Assembly: GCA_007135385.1 (NCBI GenBank)
Contig: SLIY01000254.1
Location: 1-11,722, forward strand
Length of the DNA: 11,722 bases
Direction: 5' to 3'
Source of the DNA: Leptolyngbyaceae cyanobacterium CSSed165cm_216
GTDB lineage: Bacteria; Cyanobacteriota; Cyanobacteriia; Phormidesmidales; Phormidesmidaceae
Under the pieces are notes generated by a model that saw nothing but the letters and a program-made list of their open reading frames with translations, was not told the DNA's origin and searched no databases. Positions within the stretch are counted from its first letter, which is position 1. Each line of letters opens with the position of its first letter. This document shows, piece after piece, positions 1-6,774 of the stretch. The position numbers were made by a program, and so were the translations under genes.

Positions 1-375
1 AGACCCTGAAACCTTAGCCACGTTTCGGGTGGATTGGCACCCATTAGAGGATCTGCCCAAGTGGGCCATCACAATAAATCCGGCTTAAGCGGGGGACTTA
101 TTTTTCAGCAGATCCCTTACCACCAGGGCACCGCTTGGAGCTGGTTACTGGGTGCCTTTGCCCAGGCTCACTGGCGGGTTTACCAGGACGCCGACCTAGC
201 CCACAGCTTTCTCGAACCGCTAATTCAGCATTTACAGGGGGGCTGCGTCGGCACTCTCAGCGAGATCTTTGACGGCGATGCCCCCCACGCTCCCCGGGGG
301 GCCTTTGCCCAGGCTTGGTCTGTGGCAGAGGTGCTACGGGTCAGTGCTAAATTGGGGCCGCTGTTGCGGGGGTAA
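1..375 (+). pseudogene. Glycogen-debranching enzyme (amylo-alpha-1,6-glucosidase type), C-terminal remnant
   Basis: The reading frame that ends at the TAA at 373-375 encodes the end of a bacterial/archaeal-type glycogen-debranching enzyme, which removes alpha-1,6 branches from glycogen in the cytoplasm. The diagnostic family segments are YHQGTAWSWLLGAF (from about 118), then LSEIFDGDAPH and RGAFAQAWSVAEVLR, and the protein stops at the usual family end. Upstream the homology fades. A looser match (LAP...VGHH...GG) continues back to about position 34. The same frame then meets a TGA at 7-9, so the gene cannot be open across the left edge. A fragment resembling the preceding conserved PFG/LAP block seems split between frames. 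I infer at least one frameshift, hence a pseudogene or a sequencing error; the rest lies outside the window. It is convergent with znuA. The family call is firm and the broken state is moderately supported. Confidence 0.62.
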
Positions 376-378
376 TTT

Positions 379-394
379 GAGTTCTTAAAAACTC
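379..394. terminator. Weak hairpin between the convergent debranching-enzyme remnant and znuA
   Basis: GAGTTCTTAAAAACTC is a 16-base inverted repeat with one mismatched pair. It sits four bases after the debranching-enzyme stop and about 47 bases past the znuA stop in the other direction. Its position between two convergent genes suggests a bidirectional terminator. The stem is short and no clear T-run follows on either strand, so this is a weak call. Confidence 0.25.
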
Positions 395-441
395 GTACGG
401 CCCCCGATGTGATGGTAGTGGTGGGGCGTCCGAATATACGT

Positions 442-1572
442 CTAGATCGGGGCGCTATCGCGGTCGCAGCTTCCCCCCAGAGCATCCACAATCGTGCAGG
501 TGTTCACCACCAGCATGTCCTGGGTAGTTTCGGCGGCCGTGCCAGGGCCACCGGGTCCTTCTACGAACAGAGGTTGATCCGCCACGATTACCCCCGCATC
601 AGTGGCGACGGTTTCAATCAACTGCGGGTTAGTGGTGGTTTCGGCAAAAATGGCCGGTACCTCAGCGGTTTTGACTTGATCCACTAGGGAAGTCATGGTC
701 CCTGGGGTGGGCTGTTCTTCGGTGCTGAGACCACTCAGCGCCCCCTTCACCTCAAACCCATAGGCTGCGGCAAAGTACCGGAAGGCATCGTGGGTGGTGA
801 CCAGTTGCCGCCGCTCTACAGGGACAGTGGCTACCTGGGTTTGAATCCAGGTATCAATGTCATTGAACTGGGCGATGATGCGATCGCCATTATCCTGGTA
901 CAGTTCGGCCTGATCGGGGTTGAGCTCAACCAAGCTATCCACAATCACCTGAGTAATAGCGGCGTTGTTGGTGGCGTCATGCCAGATGTGGGGGTCAGGT
1001 ACCAGGTCACTATCGGCCACCGCATCGTGACCGTGGTCGTCCTCGTCGTGGCCATGGCTATGACCGTGGTCGTCCTCTTCTTCGTGGCCGTGACTGTGAC
1101 CGTGATCATGACCGTGGTCATCTCCGTGGCCGTGGTCATGGTCGTGGCTGTGGCCTTCCCCCAGCAGCGGATCAGTAACGGCTGCTTCATACACCGCCAC
1201 CTGTGGAATTGCACTATCGCTATCTTCCACCATGGCAATAATGGCGGGGGCAAAGTCGTAGCCGTCGTAAAGGATCAAATCAGCCTGCTCAATCGCCTGA
1301 CGATCCGAAGGCCGTACCTGATAGGTATGGGGATCTTGGCCAGGACCCATCAGACAGGTCAGATCAATGGTGGCCTCTGCCACTTGTTCAGTCAGATCGC
1401 AGAGAATACTGGTGGTGGCTACCACCTGGGGGAGATCCTCAGTTGATACGGCCCCATCGCCAGTTGTGGCCGTTTGGTCTCCATTAGTGGTGCAGCCTAG
1501 CAGGGTCGCCCCGAGGGCTAGCACGACCCCAGCTCCAAACCGCCTTGGGCTAATGGCTATAGATTTCAACAT
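442..1572 (-). CDS. znuA: Zinc ABC transporter, substrate-binding lipoprotein ZnuA
   Basis: High-affinity zinc-binding protein of an ABC importer, acting in the periplasm as a lipid-anchored protein. From the ATG at 1572 (376 aa) it has a charged N-terminus, a hydrophobic stretch and a lipobox ending LLGC with Cys27. Predicted metal ligands are His82 (DPHTYQ), His195 (PHIWHD) and His261 (TTHDAFRYFA). A His at the third position, where manganese-binding relatives such as MntC have Glu, points to zinc. Residues about 141-183 form an acidic, His-rich loop with 17 histidines, as in other ZnuA proteins. The ATG is preferred over the in-frame GTG at 1590 because a GGGAGAG purine run lies just before the ATG and the signal peptide then has normal length. 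It is divergent from znuC, with a Zur-like operator between them. Confidence in family is very high and in zinc specificity high. Confidence 0.93.
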   Translation of the reverse strand: MLKSIAISPRRFGAGVVLALGATLLGCTTNGDQTATTGDGAVSTEDLPQVVATTSILCDLTEQVAEATIDLTCLMGPGQDPHTYQVRPSDRQAIEQADLILYDGYDFAPAIIAMVEDSDSAIPQVAVYEAAVTDPLLGEGHSHDHDHGHGDDHGHDHGHSHGHEEEDDHGHSHGHDEDDHGHDAVADSDLVPDPHIWHDATNNAAITQVIVDSLVELNPDQAELYQDNGDRIIAQFNDIDTWIQTQVATVPVERRQLVTTHDAFRYFAAAYGFEVKGALSGLSTEEQPTPGTMTSLVDQVKTAEVPAIFAETTTNPQLIETVATDAGVIVADQPLFVEGPGGPGTAAETTQDMLVVNTCTIVDALGGSCDRDSAPI

Positions 1573-1606
1573 GATGATTCGCTCTCCCACTTTTCCAGAA
1601 CTGGTT

Positions 1607-1612
1607 TATGAT
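1607..1612 (+). promoter_or_regulatory. -10-like element TATGAT in the znuA/znuC intergenic region
   Basis: TATGAT matches the bacterial -10 consensus closely, about 39 bases before the znuC start. Its reverse-strand neighbour (ATGATA at 1608-1613, read as TATCAT) could serve znuA. No convincing -35 box is seen for either direction, which is common for activator-independent cyanobacterial promoters. This is inference from position and a short match. Confidence 0.35.
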
Positions 1613-1622
1613 AGCTACGAAG

Positions 1623-1637
1623 CGATAATGGTTATCA
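1623..1637. promoter_or_regulatory. Putative Zur (zinc uptake regulator) operator
   Basis: CGATAATGGTTATCA agrees at 13 of 14 fixed positions bar one further mismatch per half (first base and position 9) with the Zur/Fur-type 7-1-7 palindrome TGATAATNATTATCA known from zinc genes. It lies 13 bases before the znuC start and about 50 bases before the znuA start. With the -10-like elements at 1607-1613 it would cover the znuC transcription start region and the znuA -35 region, so a single bound Zur could repress both genes in zinc-replete cells. The zinc-specific neighbours support the reading; no zur gene is in the window. Confidence 0.62.
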
Positions 1638-1650
1638 TTTCACGGATGCC

Positions 1651-2394
1651 ATGCTAGAGGTTCAAAACCTGTCTGTCAACTACCGGGGAATATTGGCCCT
1701 AGATCATGTTTCCCTGGTGCTCAAGCCTGGGGAACTGGTGGGCCTGATTGGCCCTAACGGGGCTGGCAAAAGTACCCTGATCAAAGCCATGCTGGGTCTG
1801 ATTCCTTGTCAGGGACAGGTGACCTACGGTGGCGTCCCTTTGTGGCGGCGGCGGCGATCGATCGCCTATGTCCCCCAGCGATCGCATATCGACTGGGACT
1901 ACCCAATTACGGCTCAGCAGGTAGCCATGCTGGCTCCTTCAGCTCTGACCGGATGGTTTCGCAGGCCTGGGCGCACCGCTAAGCAACAGGTGGCCGTGGC
2001 CCTAGAACGGGTGGATATGTTGCACCTGGCCCATGCCCCTATTGGCGAACTGTCTGGGGGACAGCAGCAACGGGTGTTTTTAGCCCGGGCCTTGGCCCAA
2101 AATGCTGATTTATTCTTACTTGACGAGCCGTTCACAGGCATTGATAAAAAGACTGAAGCGCTCATGCTGGCGATTTTCGCCGAGCTTAGGGCTCAAGGCA
2201 AAACCCTGGTGGTGTGTAGCCACGAATGGGGGGACGCCCTTAACCGCTATGATCGGTTGCTGCTACTGAACCGCCACCTGCTGGCCAATGACAGTCCCCA
2301 AGCCGTCATGACCTTCGACAACATTCAACGGGCTTACGGTCAGGCCAGTCAGCCTCCTGGCTCTAAACAGACCTATGCTGACTTCTTTTGTTAG
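1651..2394 (+). CDS. znuC: Zinc ABC transporter, ATP-binding protein ZnuC
   Basis: Cytoplasmic ATPase that powers metal import with ZnuA and a ZnuB-type permease. At 247 aa it has the usual size for the family and every expected motif: Walker A GPNGAGKST (residues 34-42), Q-loop in YVPQRSHIDWDYP (Q76), ABC signature LSGGQ (134-138), Walker B LFLLDEP (about 154-160) and the H-loop His201. The WDYP segment after the Q-loop and the ending FDNIQRAYG are typical of the zinc/manganese/iron-uptake ABC group. The ATG at 1651 has only a weak GGA upstream. The assignment to zinc rather than manganese rests on the adjacent ZnuA and the Zur-like box. No permease gene follows: 414 bases of non-coding DNA and then ndhF1 lie downstream, which is unusual for this transporter class. 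Confidence 0.9.
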   Translation: MLEVQNLSVNYRGILALDHVSLVLKPGELVGLIGPNGAGKSTLIKAMLGLIPCQGQVTYGGVPLWRRRRSIAYVPQRSHIDWDYPITAQQVAMLAPSALTGWFRRPGRTAKQQVAVALERVDMLHLAHAPIGELSGGQQQRVFLARALAQNADLFLLDEPFTGIDKKTEALMLAIFAELRAQGKTLVVCSHEWGDALNRYDRLLLLNRHLLANDSPQAVMTFDNIQRAYGQASQPPGSKQTYADFFC

Positions 2395-2808
2395 TTAGTT
2401 TGGGGGCAAAGGGGGTTGACGTCAGTCAGCGGGGTAGCCCTCTAGCTTTCTGGCGATCGCATCAGCCCAAAGAGAGAGAGTTGCCAGCGTTGGGCTAACA
2501 ATTGATTAATTTCAATCAAGCCCTTTACTTGGATAGTTTTTTTAAGCTAAGCTGCCAACGCCACAATCCAACATTTTTCTTAAGAAAATCAATCTTCGCT
2601 AGTTCTGATCCTCAGAATAGGCGAGTAGCAAGGTTTTCATCCGCTTGCGTCCGGTCCCTTCTGCTACCGGTAGTGCCGTGAAACACCCCTGACAGGCTGG
2701 GGTTATCCCAAAGTTATGATGTCAATCCAACTTTTCGTTGGTGAAGGTTATGTCAGAATGTAAGCGGTTTTTTGCCAACTCATATAGCTCTTGGAGTGGG
2801 CAGTCACA
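2395..2808. other. Gene-free interval between znuC and ndhF1 with several short palindromes
   Basis: No credible gene is seen on either strand in these 414 bases. The interval holds a HIP1 site at 2453-2460; a hairpin AGCCCAA/TTGGGCT (2464-2470 with 2490-2496) that may end znuC transcription; TTGATT/AATCAA (2502-2507 with 2514-2519); a perfect 14-base palindrome TTTTCTTAAGAAAA at 2575-2588; and CTACCGGTAG at 2664-2673. A -10-like TATGAT lies at 2715-2720, without a properly spaced -35. The right part is presumably the promoter and leader of ndhF1. No permease remnant could be recognised. Confidence 0.5.
2464..2496 (+). terminator. Possible znuC terminator hairpin
   Basis: AGCCCAA at 2464-2470 pairs with TTGGGCT at 2490-2496, giving a 7-bp stem with a 19-base loop, 70 bases after the znuC stop. 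An A/T-rich tract follows, including another 6-bp stem at 2502-2519, but there is no clean T-run. The placement fits transcription termination; the structure is only moderately convincing. Confidence 0.25.
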
Positions 2809-4887
2809 ATGGATTCTGTAGACACACTTTATCAATACGCTTGGCTGGTGCCAGTGCTGCCTCTGATTGGGGCGGCTATTGTGGGCACAGGATTAATTTC
2901 CTACGGCGAGGCCACCAGTAAATTAAGACAGCCATCGGCGCTGCTGATTGTTTCCCTGACCGGGGCGGCGATGGTGCTGTCAGGCTTAATTTTTTGGAGC
3001 CAGGTGCAAGGCCACCCGACCTACACCCAGATGTTTGAGTGGGCCGCCGCTGGCGACTTTCGCATTGAGATGGGCTATACCATCGATCATCTGGCCGCCC
3101 TGATGTTGGTGGTGGTGACCACCGTAGCCTTCTTGGTGATGATTTACACCGATGGCTATATGGCCCACGATCCTGGCTATGTCAGGTTCTATGCCTACCT
3201 CAGCCTGTTTAGCTCCTCCATGCTAGGTTTGGTCATTAGTCCCAACCTGCTCCAGGTTTATGTGTTTTGGGAACTGGTGGGCATGTGCTCCTACCTGCTA
3301 ATTGGCTTTTGGTACGACCGTAAGCCCGCTGCCGATGCCTGCCAGAAGGCGTTTGTCACCAACCGAGTGGGCGACTTTGGTCTATTGCTGGGGATTTTGG
3401 CTTTGTTTTGGGCCACTGGCAGTTTTGACTTTGAGGTGATGGGCGAGCGACTGACGGAATTAGTCAATACTGGCACCCTGAGCGTCGCTATGGCTGCTGT
3501 GTTTGCCATCTTAGTGTTCCTCGGTCCGGTGGCCAAATCAGCTCAGTTCCCCCTGCATGTGTGGCTACCCGACGCCATGGAAGGCCCCACCCCAATTTCG
3601 GCCCTGATTCACGCCGCGACGATGGTGGCGGCAGGGGTGTTTCTGGTGGCCCGCATGTACCCGGTATTTGAGCATATTCCAGCGGTGATGACGGTGATTG
3701 CCTACACGGGGGCATTTACCGCCTTTATGGGCGCCACCATTGCCATTACCCAGAACGACATCAAAAAAGGGTTGGCCTTTTCCACCATGTCGCAGTTGGG
3801 TTATATGGTGATGGCTATGGGGGTGGGCGCCTATGGTGCCGGTTTGTTCCACCTGATGACCCATGCCTACTTCAAAGCCATGCTGTTTCTGGGCTCTGGC
3901 TCTGTGATCCACGGCATGGAAGCGGTGGTAGGCCATGACCCAGTCTTGGCTCAGGATATGCGCCTGATGGGTGGCCTCCGCAAGTACATGCCGGTAACCG
4001 CTATTACCTTTCTGATTGGTACCCTGGCTATCTGCGGCATTCCCCCCTTCGCTGGGTTCTGGTCGAAGGATGAGATCTTAGGGTCTACCTTCGCCGTCAG
4101 TCCGGTGTTGTGGGCTGTGGGCTGGGCCACCGCTGGCATTACCGCCTTTTACATGTTTCGCATGTACTTTTCCACCTTTGAAGGAGCATTTCGAGGCAAT
4201 GACGAAGGTATTCGCCGAGACCTGAAGCGGGCTGAACTGCAACGTCTGGGGCTATCCTTAGGGCCTGGGGCGATGAACCCCCAAGAGCTGACCCTGGATG
4301 CCCCTGAAGCTGATCACGGCGATCATCATCAGGCCTCTGAACCCCATGAGTCCCCCTGGTCCATGACCTTCCCACTGATTGCCCTGGCGATTCCTTCGGC
4401 GTTGGTGGGCCTGGTGGGTACCCCCTTCGCTAACTACTTTGAGGCCTTTATCCACCCGCCAGGGGAAGTGGTAGAAGTTCTGGAGGCGGCGGAACCCTTC
4501 GACTGGAATGAGTTTGCGGTGATGGCCGGTAGCTCCGTAGCGATCGCGGTGGCTGGAATTTTGCTAGCGGTGCTAATGTACCGCACGAAGGCGATTGATC
4601 CAAAAGCGATCGCCGCCAAGATTCCTGCCCTGTACAAGCTCTCCCTTAACAAATGGTACATCGACGACATCTACGAAGTGGTGTTCGTTCAGGGCAGCCG
4701 CAAGCTGGCCAAACAGGTTTTGGAAGTAGACATCCGCATTGTCGATGGTCTGGTGAACCTGGCGGGCTTTGTCACCCTGGTTACTGGCGAAGGGCTGAAG
4801 TACCTGGAAAACGGTCGAGCTCAGTTCTATGCCCTGATTGTGTTTGGCGCGGTGCTGGGACTGGTGCTACTGTCGGGGGTGACTTAG
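2809..4887 (+). CDS. ndhF1: NAD(P)H-quinone oxidoreductase subunit 5, NdhF1 type
   Basis: A proton-pumping, antiporter-like membrane subunit of thylakoid NDH-1, used in respiration and cyclic electron flow around photosystem I. The 692-aa product is hydrophobic throughout, with many membrane helices. Characteristic segments are GYTIDHLAALMLV, YVFWELVGMCSYLLIGFWYD with the helix Glu155, and GPVAKSAQFPLHVWLPDAMEG with Lys243, both buried charges of the proton channel, then KKGLAFSTMSQLGYM and HAYFKAMLFLGSGSVIHGM. Length near 690 aa and the neighbouring ndhD1 mark it as the NdhF1 of NDH-1L rather than the shorter NdhF3/F4 of the CO2-uptake complexes. The ATG at 2809 is preferred to the TTG at 2791 because family members begin with a short M-D/E-S-like leader before LYQYAWL. 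A GGAG lies at 2793-2796. ndhD1 follows in the same direction after 274 bases. Confidence 0.95.
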   Translation: MDSVDTLYQYAWLVPVLPLIGAAIVGTGLISYGEATSKLRQPSALLIVSLTGAAMVLSGLIFWSQVQGHPTYTQMFEWAAAGDFRIEMGYTIDHLAALMLVVVTTVAFLVMIYTDGYMAHDPGYVRFYAYLSLFSSSMLGLVISPNLLQVYVFWELVGMCSYLLIGFWYDRKPAADACQKAFVTNRVGDFGLLLGILALFWATGSFDFEVMGERLTELVNTGTLSVAMAAVFAILVFLGPVAKSAQFPLHVWLPDAMEGPTPISALIHAATMVAAGVFLVARMYPVFEHIPAVMTVIAYTGAFTAFMGATIAITQNDIKKGLAFSTMSQLGYMVMAMGVGAYGAGLFHLMTHAYFKAMLFLGSGSVIHGMEAVVGHDPVLAQDMRLMGGLRKYMPVTAITFLIGTLAICGIPPFAGFWSKDEILGSTFAVSPVLWAVGWATAGITAFYMFRMYFSTFEGAFRGNDEGIRRDLKRAELQRLGLSLGPGAMNPQELTLDAPEADHGDHHQASEPHESPWSMTFPLIALAIPSALVGLVGTPFANYFEAFIHPPGEVVEVLEAAEPFDWNEFAVMAGSSVAIAVAGILLAVLMYRTKAIDPKAIAAKIPALYKLSLNKWYIDDIYEVVFVQGSRKLAKQVLEVDIRIVDGLVNLAGFVTLVTGEGLKYLENGRAQFYALIVFGAVLGLVLLSGVT

Positions 4888-4955
4888 GTAACAGGTGTTA
4901 GGAATACGGTGCAAGGTACAAGGTATGCGGTGCAAGGTACAAGGTATGCGGTGCC
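4886..4955 (+). repeat. Heptanucleotide tandem array 1, (A/C)GGTNNN
   Basis: Ten consecutive 7-base units run from 4886 to 4955: AGGTAAC, AGGTGTT, AGGAATA, then CGGTGCA-AGGTACA-AGGTATG twice, and CGGTGCC. The triplet of units also makes a perfect 21-base tandem duplication (4907-4927 and 4928-4948). The first unit overlaps the ndhF1 stop codon (4885-4887). This resembles the short tandemly repeated repetitive (STRR) heptamers described in filamentous cyanobacteria. Confidence 0.8.
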
Positions 4956-4962
4956 TAATATA

Positions 4963-4997
4963 AATCGCAAACCGTAAACCGCAAACCGTAAACCCGA
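4963..4997 (+). repeat. Heptanucleotide tandem array 2, AAYCGYA
   Basis: Five 7-base units: AATCGCA, AACCGTA, AACCGCA, AACCGTA, AACCCGA. They begin exactly 11 unit lengths after the start of array 1 (4886), so the seven-base register is preserved across the 7-base spacer at 4956-4962. The ACC core is the complement of the GGT core of array 1, so the two arrays have opposite polarity. Confidence 0.75.
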
Positions 4998-5012
4998 AAA
5001 TCCACCCCTGCC

Positions 5013-5053
5013 TACTTCGACAGGTTACCCCTCCTTCGACAAGCTCAGGACAC
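5013..5053 (+). repeat. Two TTCGACA-containing copies of a dispersed palindromic-type element
   Basis: ACTTCGACAGG (about 5014-5024) and CCTTCGACAAGCTCAGGACA (about 5033-5052) are direct partial repeats of each other. The second closely resembles the CTTCGACAAGCTCAGG motif that occurs dispersed in intergenic DNA of many bacteria. It lies between heptamer arrays 2 and 3. The link to a named repeat family comes from memory of the motif and was not searched. Confidence 0.4.
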
Positions 5054-5105
5054 CGTCTGGGGTCGCTGCGCGAACAGCACAGGCCTCCCAGGAGGGGATG
5101 CCGAC

Positions 5106-5154
5106 ACCCAAAACCCATTACCCAAAACCCGATACCCAAAATCTGACACCTAAA
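5106..5154 (+). repeat. Heptanucleotide tandem array 3, ACCCAAA-type
   Basis: Seven 7-base units run to 5154, only seven bases before the ndhD1 ATG: ACCCAAA, ACCCATT, ACCCAAA, ACCCGAT, ACCCAAA, ATCTGAC, ACCTAAA. Units alternate between a constant ACCCAAA and a variable partner, an STRR-like pattern. No Shine-Dalgarno sequence is present between this array and ndhD1. Confidence 0.75.
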
Positions 5155-5161
5155 CGACTCT

Positions 5162-6751
5162 ATGGACCTCGCGACTTTTCCGTGGCTAACCATCGCCATT
5201 CTTCTACCGCTGCTAGCCTGCGTCGTCATCCCGTTTTTGCCTGACGACAATGGTAAAACGGTGCGCTGGTATTCCCTGGTAGTGGGGCTAATTGACTTTG
5301 TGTTACTGGTTACGGCCTTCTACCTCAACTATGACTTCAGCCAACCAGGCCTGCAGCTAGTCGAAAGTTACACCTGGGTATCCCAGCTGGATCTGAAATG
5401 GTCCTTGGGGGCCGACGGATTGTCGATGCCCCTCATTCTATTGACCGGGTTTATTACCACCCTGGCGATTCTGGCGGCCTGGCCAGTCACCCTTAAGCCC
5501 AAGTTGTTTTATTTCCTAATGTTGGCCATGTATAGCGGCCAACTTGGTGTTTTTGCCGTTCAGGATATGCTGCTGTTCTTCCTGTTTTGGGAACTGGAGC
5601 TGATTCCGGTCTACCTGTTGCTGTCGATTTGGGGGGGCAAAAAGCGACTGTATGCCGCCACTAAGTTCATTCTGTACACGGCTGGGGGATCGCTGTTTAT
5701 TTTGGTCGCGGCCCTAGCCATGGCCTTTTATGGGGACAGCATTAGCTTTGATATGCGGGTGCTGGCCGAAAAGGTTTATCCCCTGCGGCTACAGCTGCTG
5801 CTGTATGGGGCATTTTTAGTGGCCTATGCCGTCAAACTGCCGATTATTCCCCTCCACACCTGGCTACCCGATGCCCACGGGGAAGCTACTGCCCCGGTGC
5901 ACATGCTACTGGCGGGTATTTTGCTGAAGATGGGGGGCTATGCCCTGATTCGCATGAACCTGGGCATGTTGCCCGATGCCCATACCTACTTTGCGCCAGT
6001 CTTGGTGATTTTGGGCTGTGTCAATATTATCTATGCGGCCTTGACCTCGTTTGCCCAGCCTAATCTGAAGCGCAAGATTGCCTATTCCTCCATTTCCCAC
6101 ATGGGCTTTGTGCTAATTGGCATTGCCTCCTTTACCAACCTGGGCCTCAGTGGCGCTGTGCTGCAAATGATTTCCCACGGCTTGATTGGGGCTAGTCTAT
6201 TCTTCCTGGTGGGGGCTACCTACGATCGCACCCACACCCTGATTCTGAAGGAGATGGGCGGCGTCGGCCAAAAAATGCCTAAGATCTTTGCCATGTTTAC
6301 CGCCTGTTCCCTGGCCTCTCTGGCGTTACCGGGCATGAGTGGGTTTGTGGCTGAGCTGATGGTCTTTGTGGGCTTTGCCACCAGCGATGCCTACAGCTTT
6401 ACCTTTCGGCTGATTACCGTAATCTTCATGGCGATTGGGGTGATCTTGACCCCTATTTATCTGCTGTCGATGCTGCGGGAGATCTTCTACGGTCCAGAAA
6501 ACAAGGAACTGGTGGAGCATGAGGCACTGGTGGATGCCGAGCCTCGGGAAGTGTTTATCATTGCCTGTCTGTTGGTGCCGATCATTGGCTTTGGTATCTA
6601 TCCTAAGCTGCTAACTCAGATTTATGATTCCACCACCCAGCAGCTCACGGCTCGCCTGAACCAGGTGTTTATCGCCAGTAGTGCGACTACCGCTGACGCT
6701 CCTCCCCTAGCGGCTTTGCCAGTGTTAAAAGCCCCATCGGTGAGTCAGTAA
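5162..6751 (+). CDS. ndhD1: NAD(P)H-quinone oxidoreductase subunit 4, NdhD1 type
   Basis: A second antiporter-like proton-pumping subunit of the thylakoid NDH-1 complex, partner of NdhF1. The 529-aa product is a polytopic membrane protein. Family hallmarks are LGADGLSMPLILLTGF (about 82-97), LFWELELIPVYLLL with Glu144, the buried Lys225 in AYAVKLPIIPLHTWLPDAHGE, the following VHMLLAGILLKMGGY with Lys256, and LKRKIAYSSISHMGFVLIGI. The N-terminus, FPWLT then PDDNGKTVRWYSLVVGLIDF, is typical of cyanobacterial NdhD1 rather than the NdhD3/D4 forms of CO2-uptake complexes. The ATG at 5162 gives the expected N-terminus but has no visible ribosome-binding site. The gene probably shares the ndhF1 transcript, but the 274-bp repeat-filled gap leaves room for separate control or processing. 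A strong palindrome follows the stop. Confidence 0.95.
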   Translation: MDLATFPWLTIAILLPLLACVVIPFLPDDNGKTVRWYSLVVGLIDFVLLVTAFYLNYDFSQPGLQLVESYTWVSQLDLKWSLGADGLSMPLILLTGFITTLAILAAWPVTLKPKLFYFLMLAMYSGQLGVFAVQDMLLFFLFWELELIPVYLLLSIWGGKKRLYAATKFILYTAGGSLFILVAALAMAFYGDSISFDMRVLAEKVYPLRLQLLLYGAFLVAYAVKLPIIPLHTWLPDAHGEATAPVHMLLAGILLKMGGYALIRMNLGMLPDAHTYFAPVLVILGCVNIIYAALTSFAQPNLKRKIAYSSISHMGFVLIGIASFTNLGLSGAVLQMISHGLIGASLFFLVGATYDRTHTLILKEMGGVGQKMPKIFAMFTACSLASLALPGMSGFVAELMVFVGFATSDAYSFTFRLITVIFMAIGVILTPIYLLSMLREIFYGPENKELVEHEALVDAEPREVFIIACLLVPIIGFGIYPKLLTQIYDSTTQQLTARLNQVFIASSATTADAPPLAALPVLKAPSVSQ

Positions 6752-6774
6752 CTCAATCGTTAATTCGCCTACCC

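Noticed and set aside
2..88. A short frame ending at 86-88 that reads plausibly as protein (VDWHPLEDLPKW)
   Set aside because: It overlaps the debranching-enzyme remnant and matches no family I recognise. It may simply be frame noise in decayed sequence, so it was not annotated separately.
790..1446. A 218-aa open frame on the + strand opposite znuA, with a hydrophobic, membrane-like middle
   Set aside because: It is the antisense of the His/Asp-rich ZnuA loop, whose repeated GTGGTC-type codons read as Val/Ala. The znuA frame has clear homology and a lipobox, and this one has no recognisable family.
3565..3936. A 123-aa His-rich frame on the - strand inside ndhF1
   Set aside because: It is a shadow of the strongly supported NdhF1 frame, with no start signal or family features.
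4886..5154. CRISPR array
   Set aside because: The repeats are 7 bases long, contiguous and without unique spacers. They are STRR-type heptamers, and no cas genes are nearby.
4867..5250. A 127-aa open frame on the - strand spanning the ndhF1-ndhD1 spacer, with repeated IPCTLHR units
   Set aside because: The protein repeat merely translates the heptamer arrays, both ends overlap real ndh genes, and no homology is recognisable.
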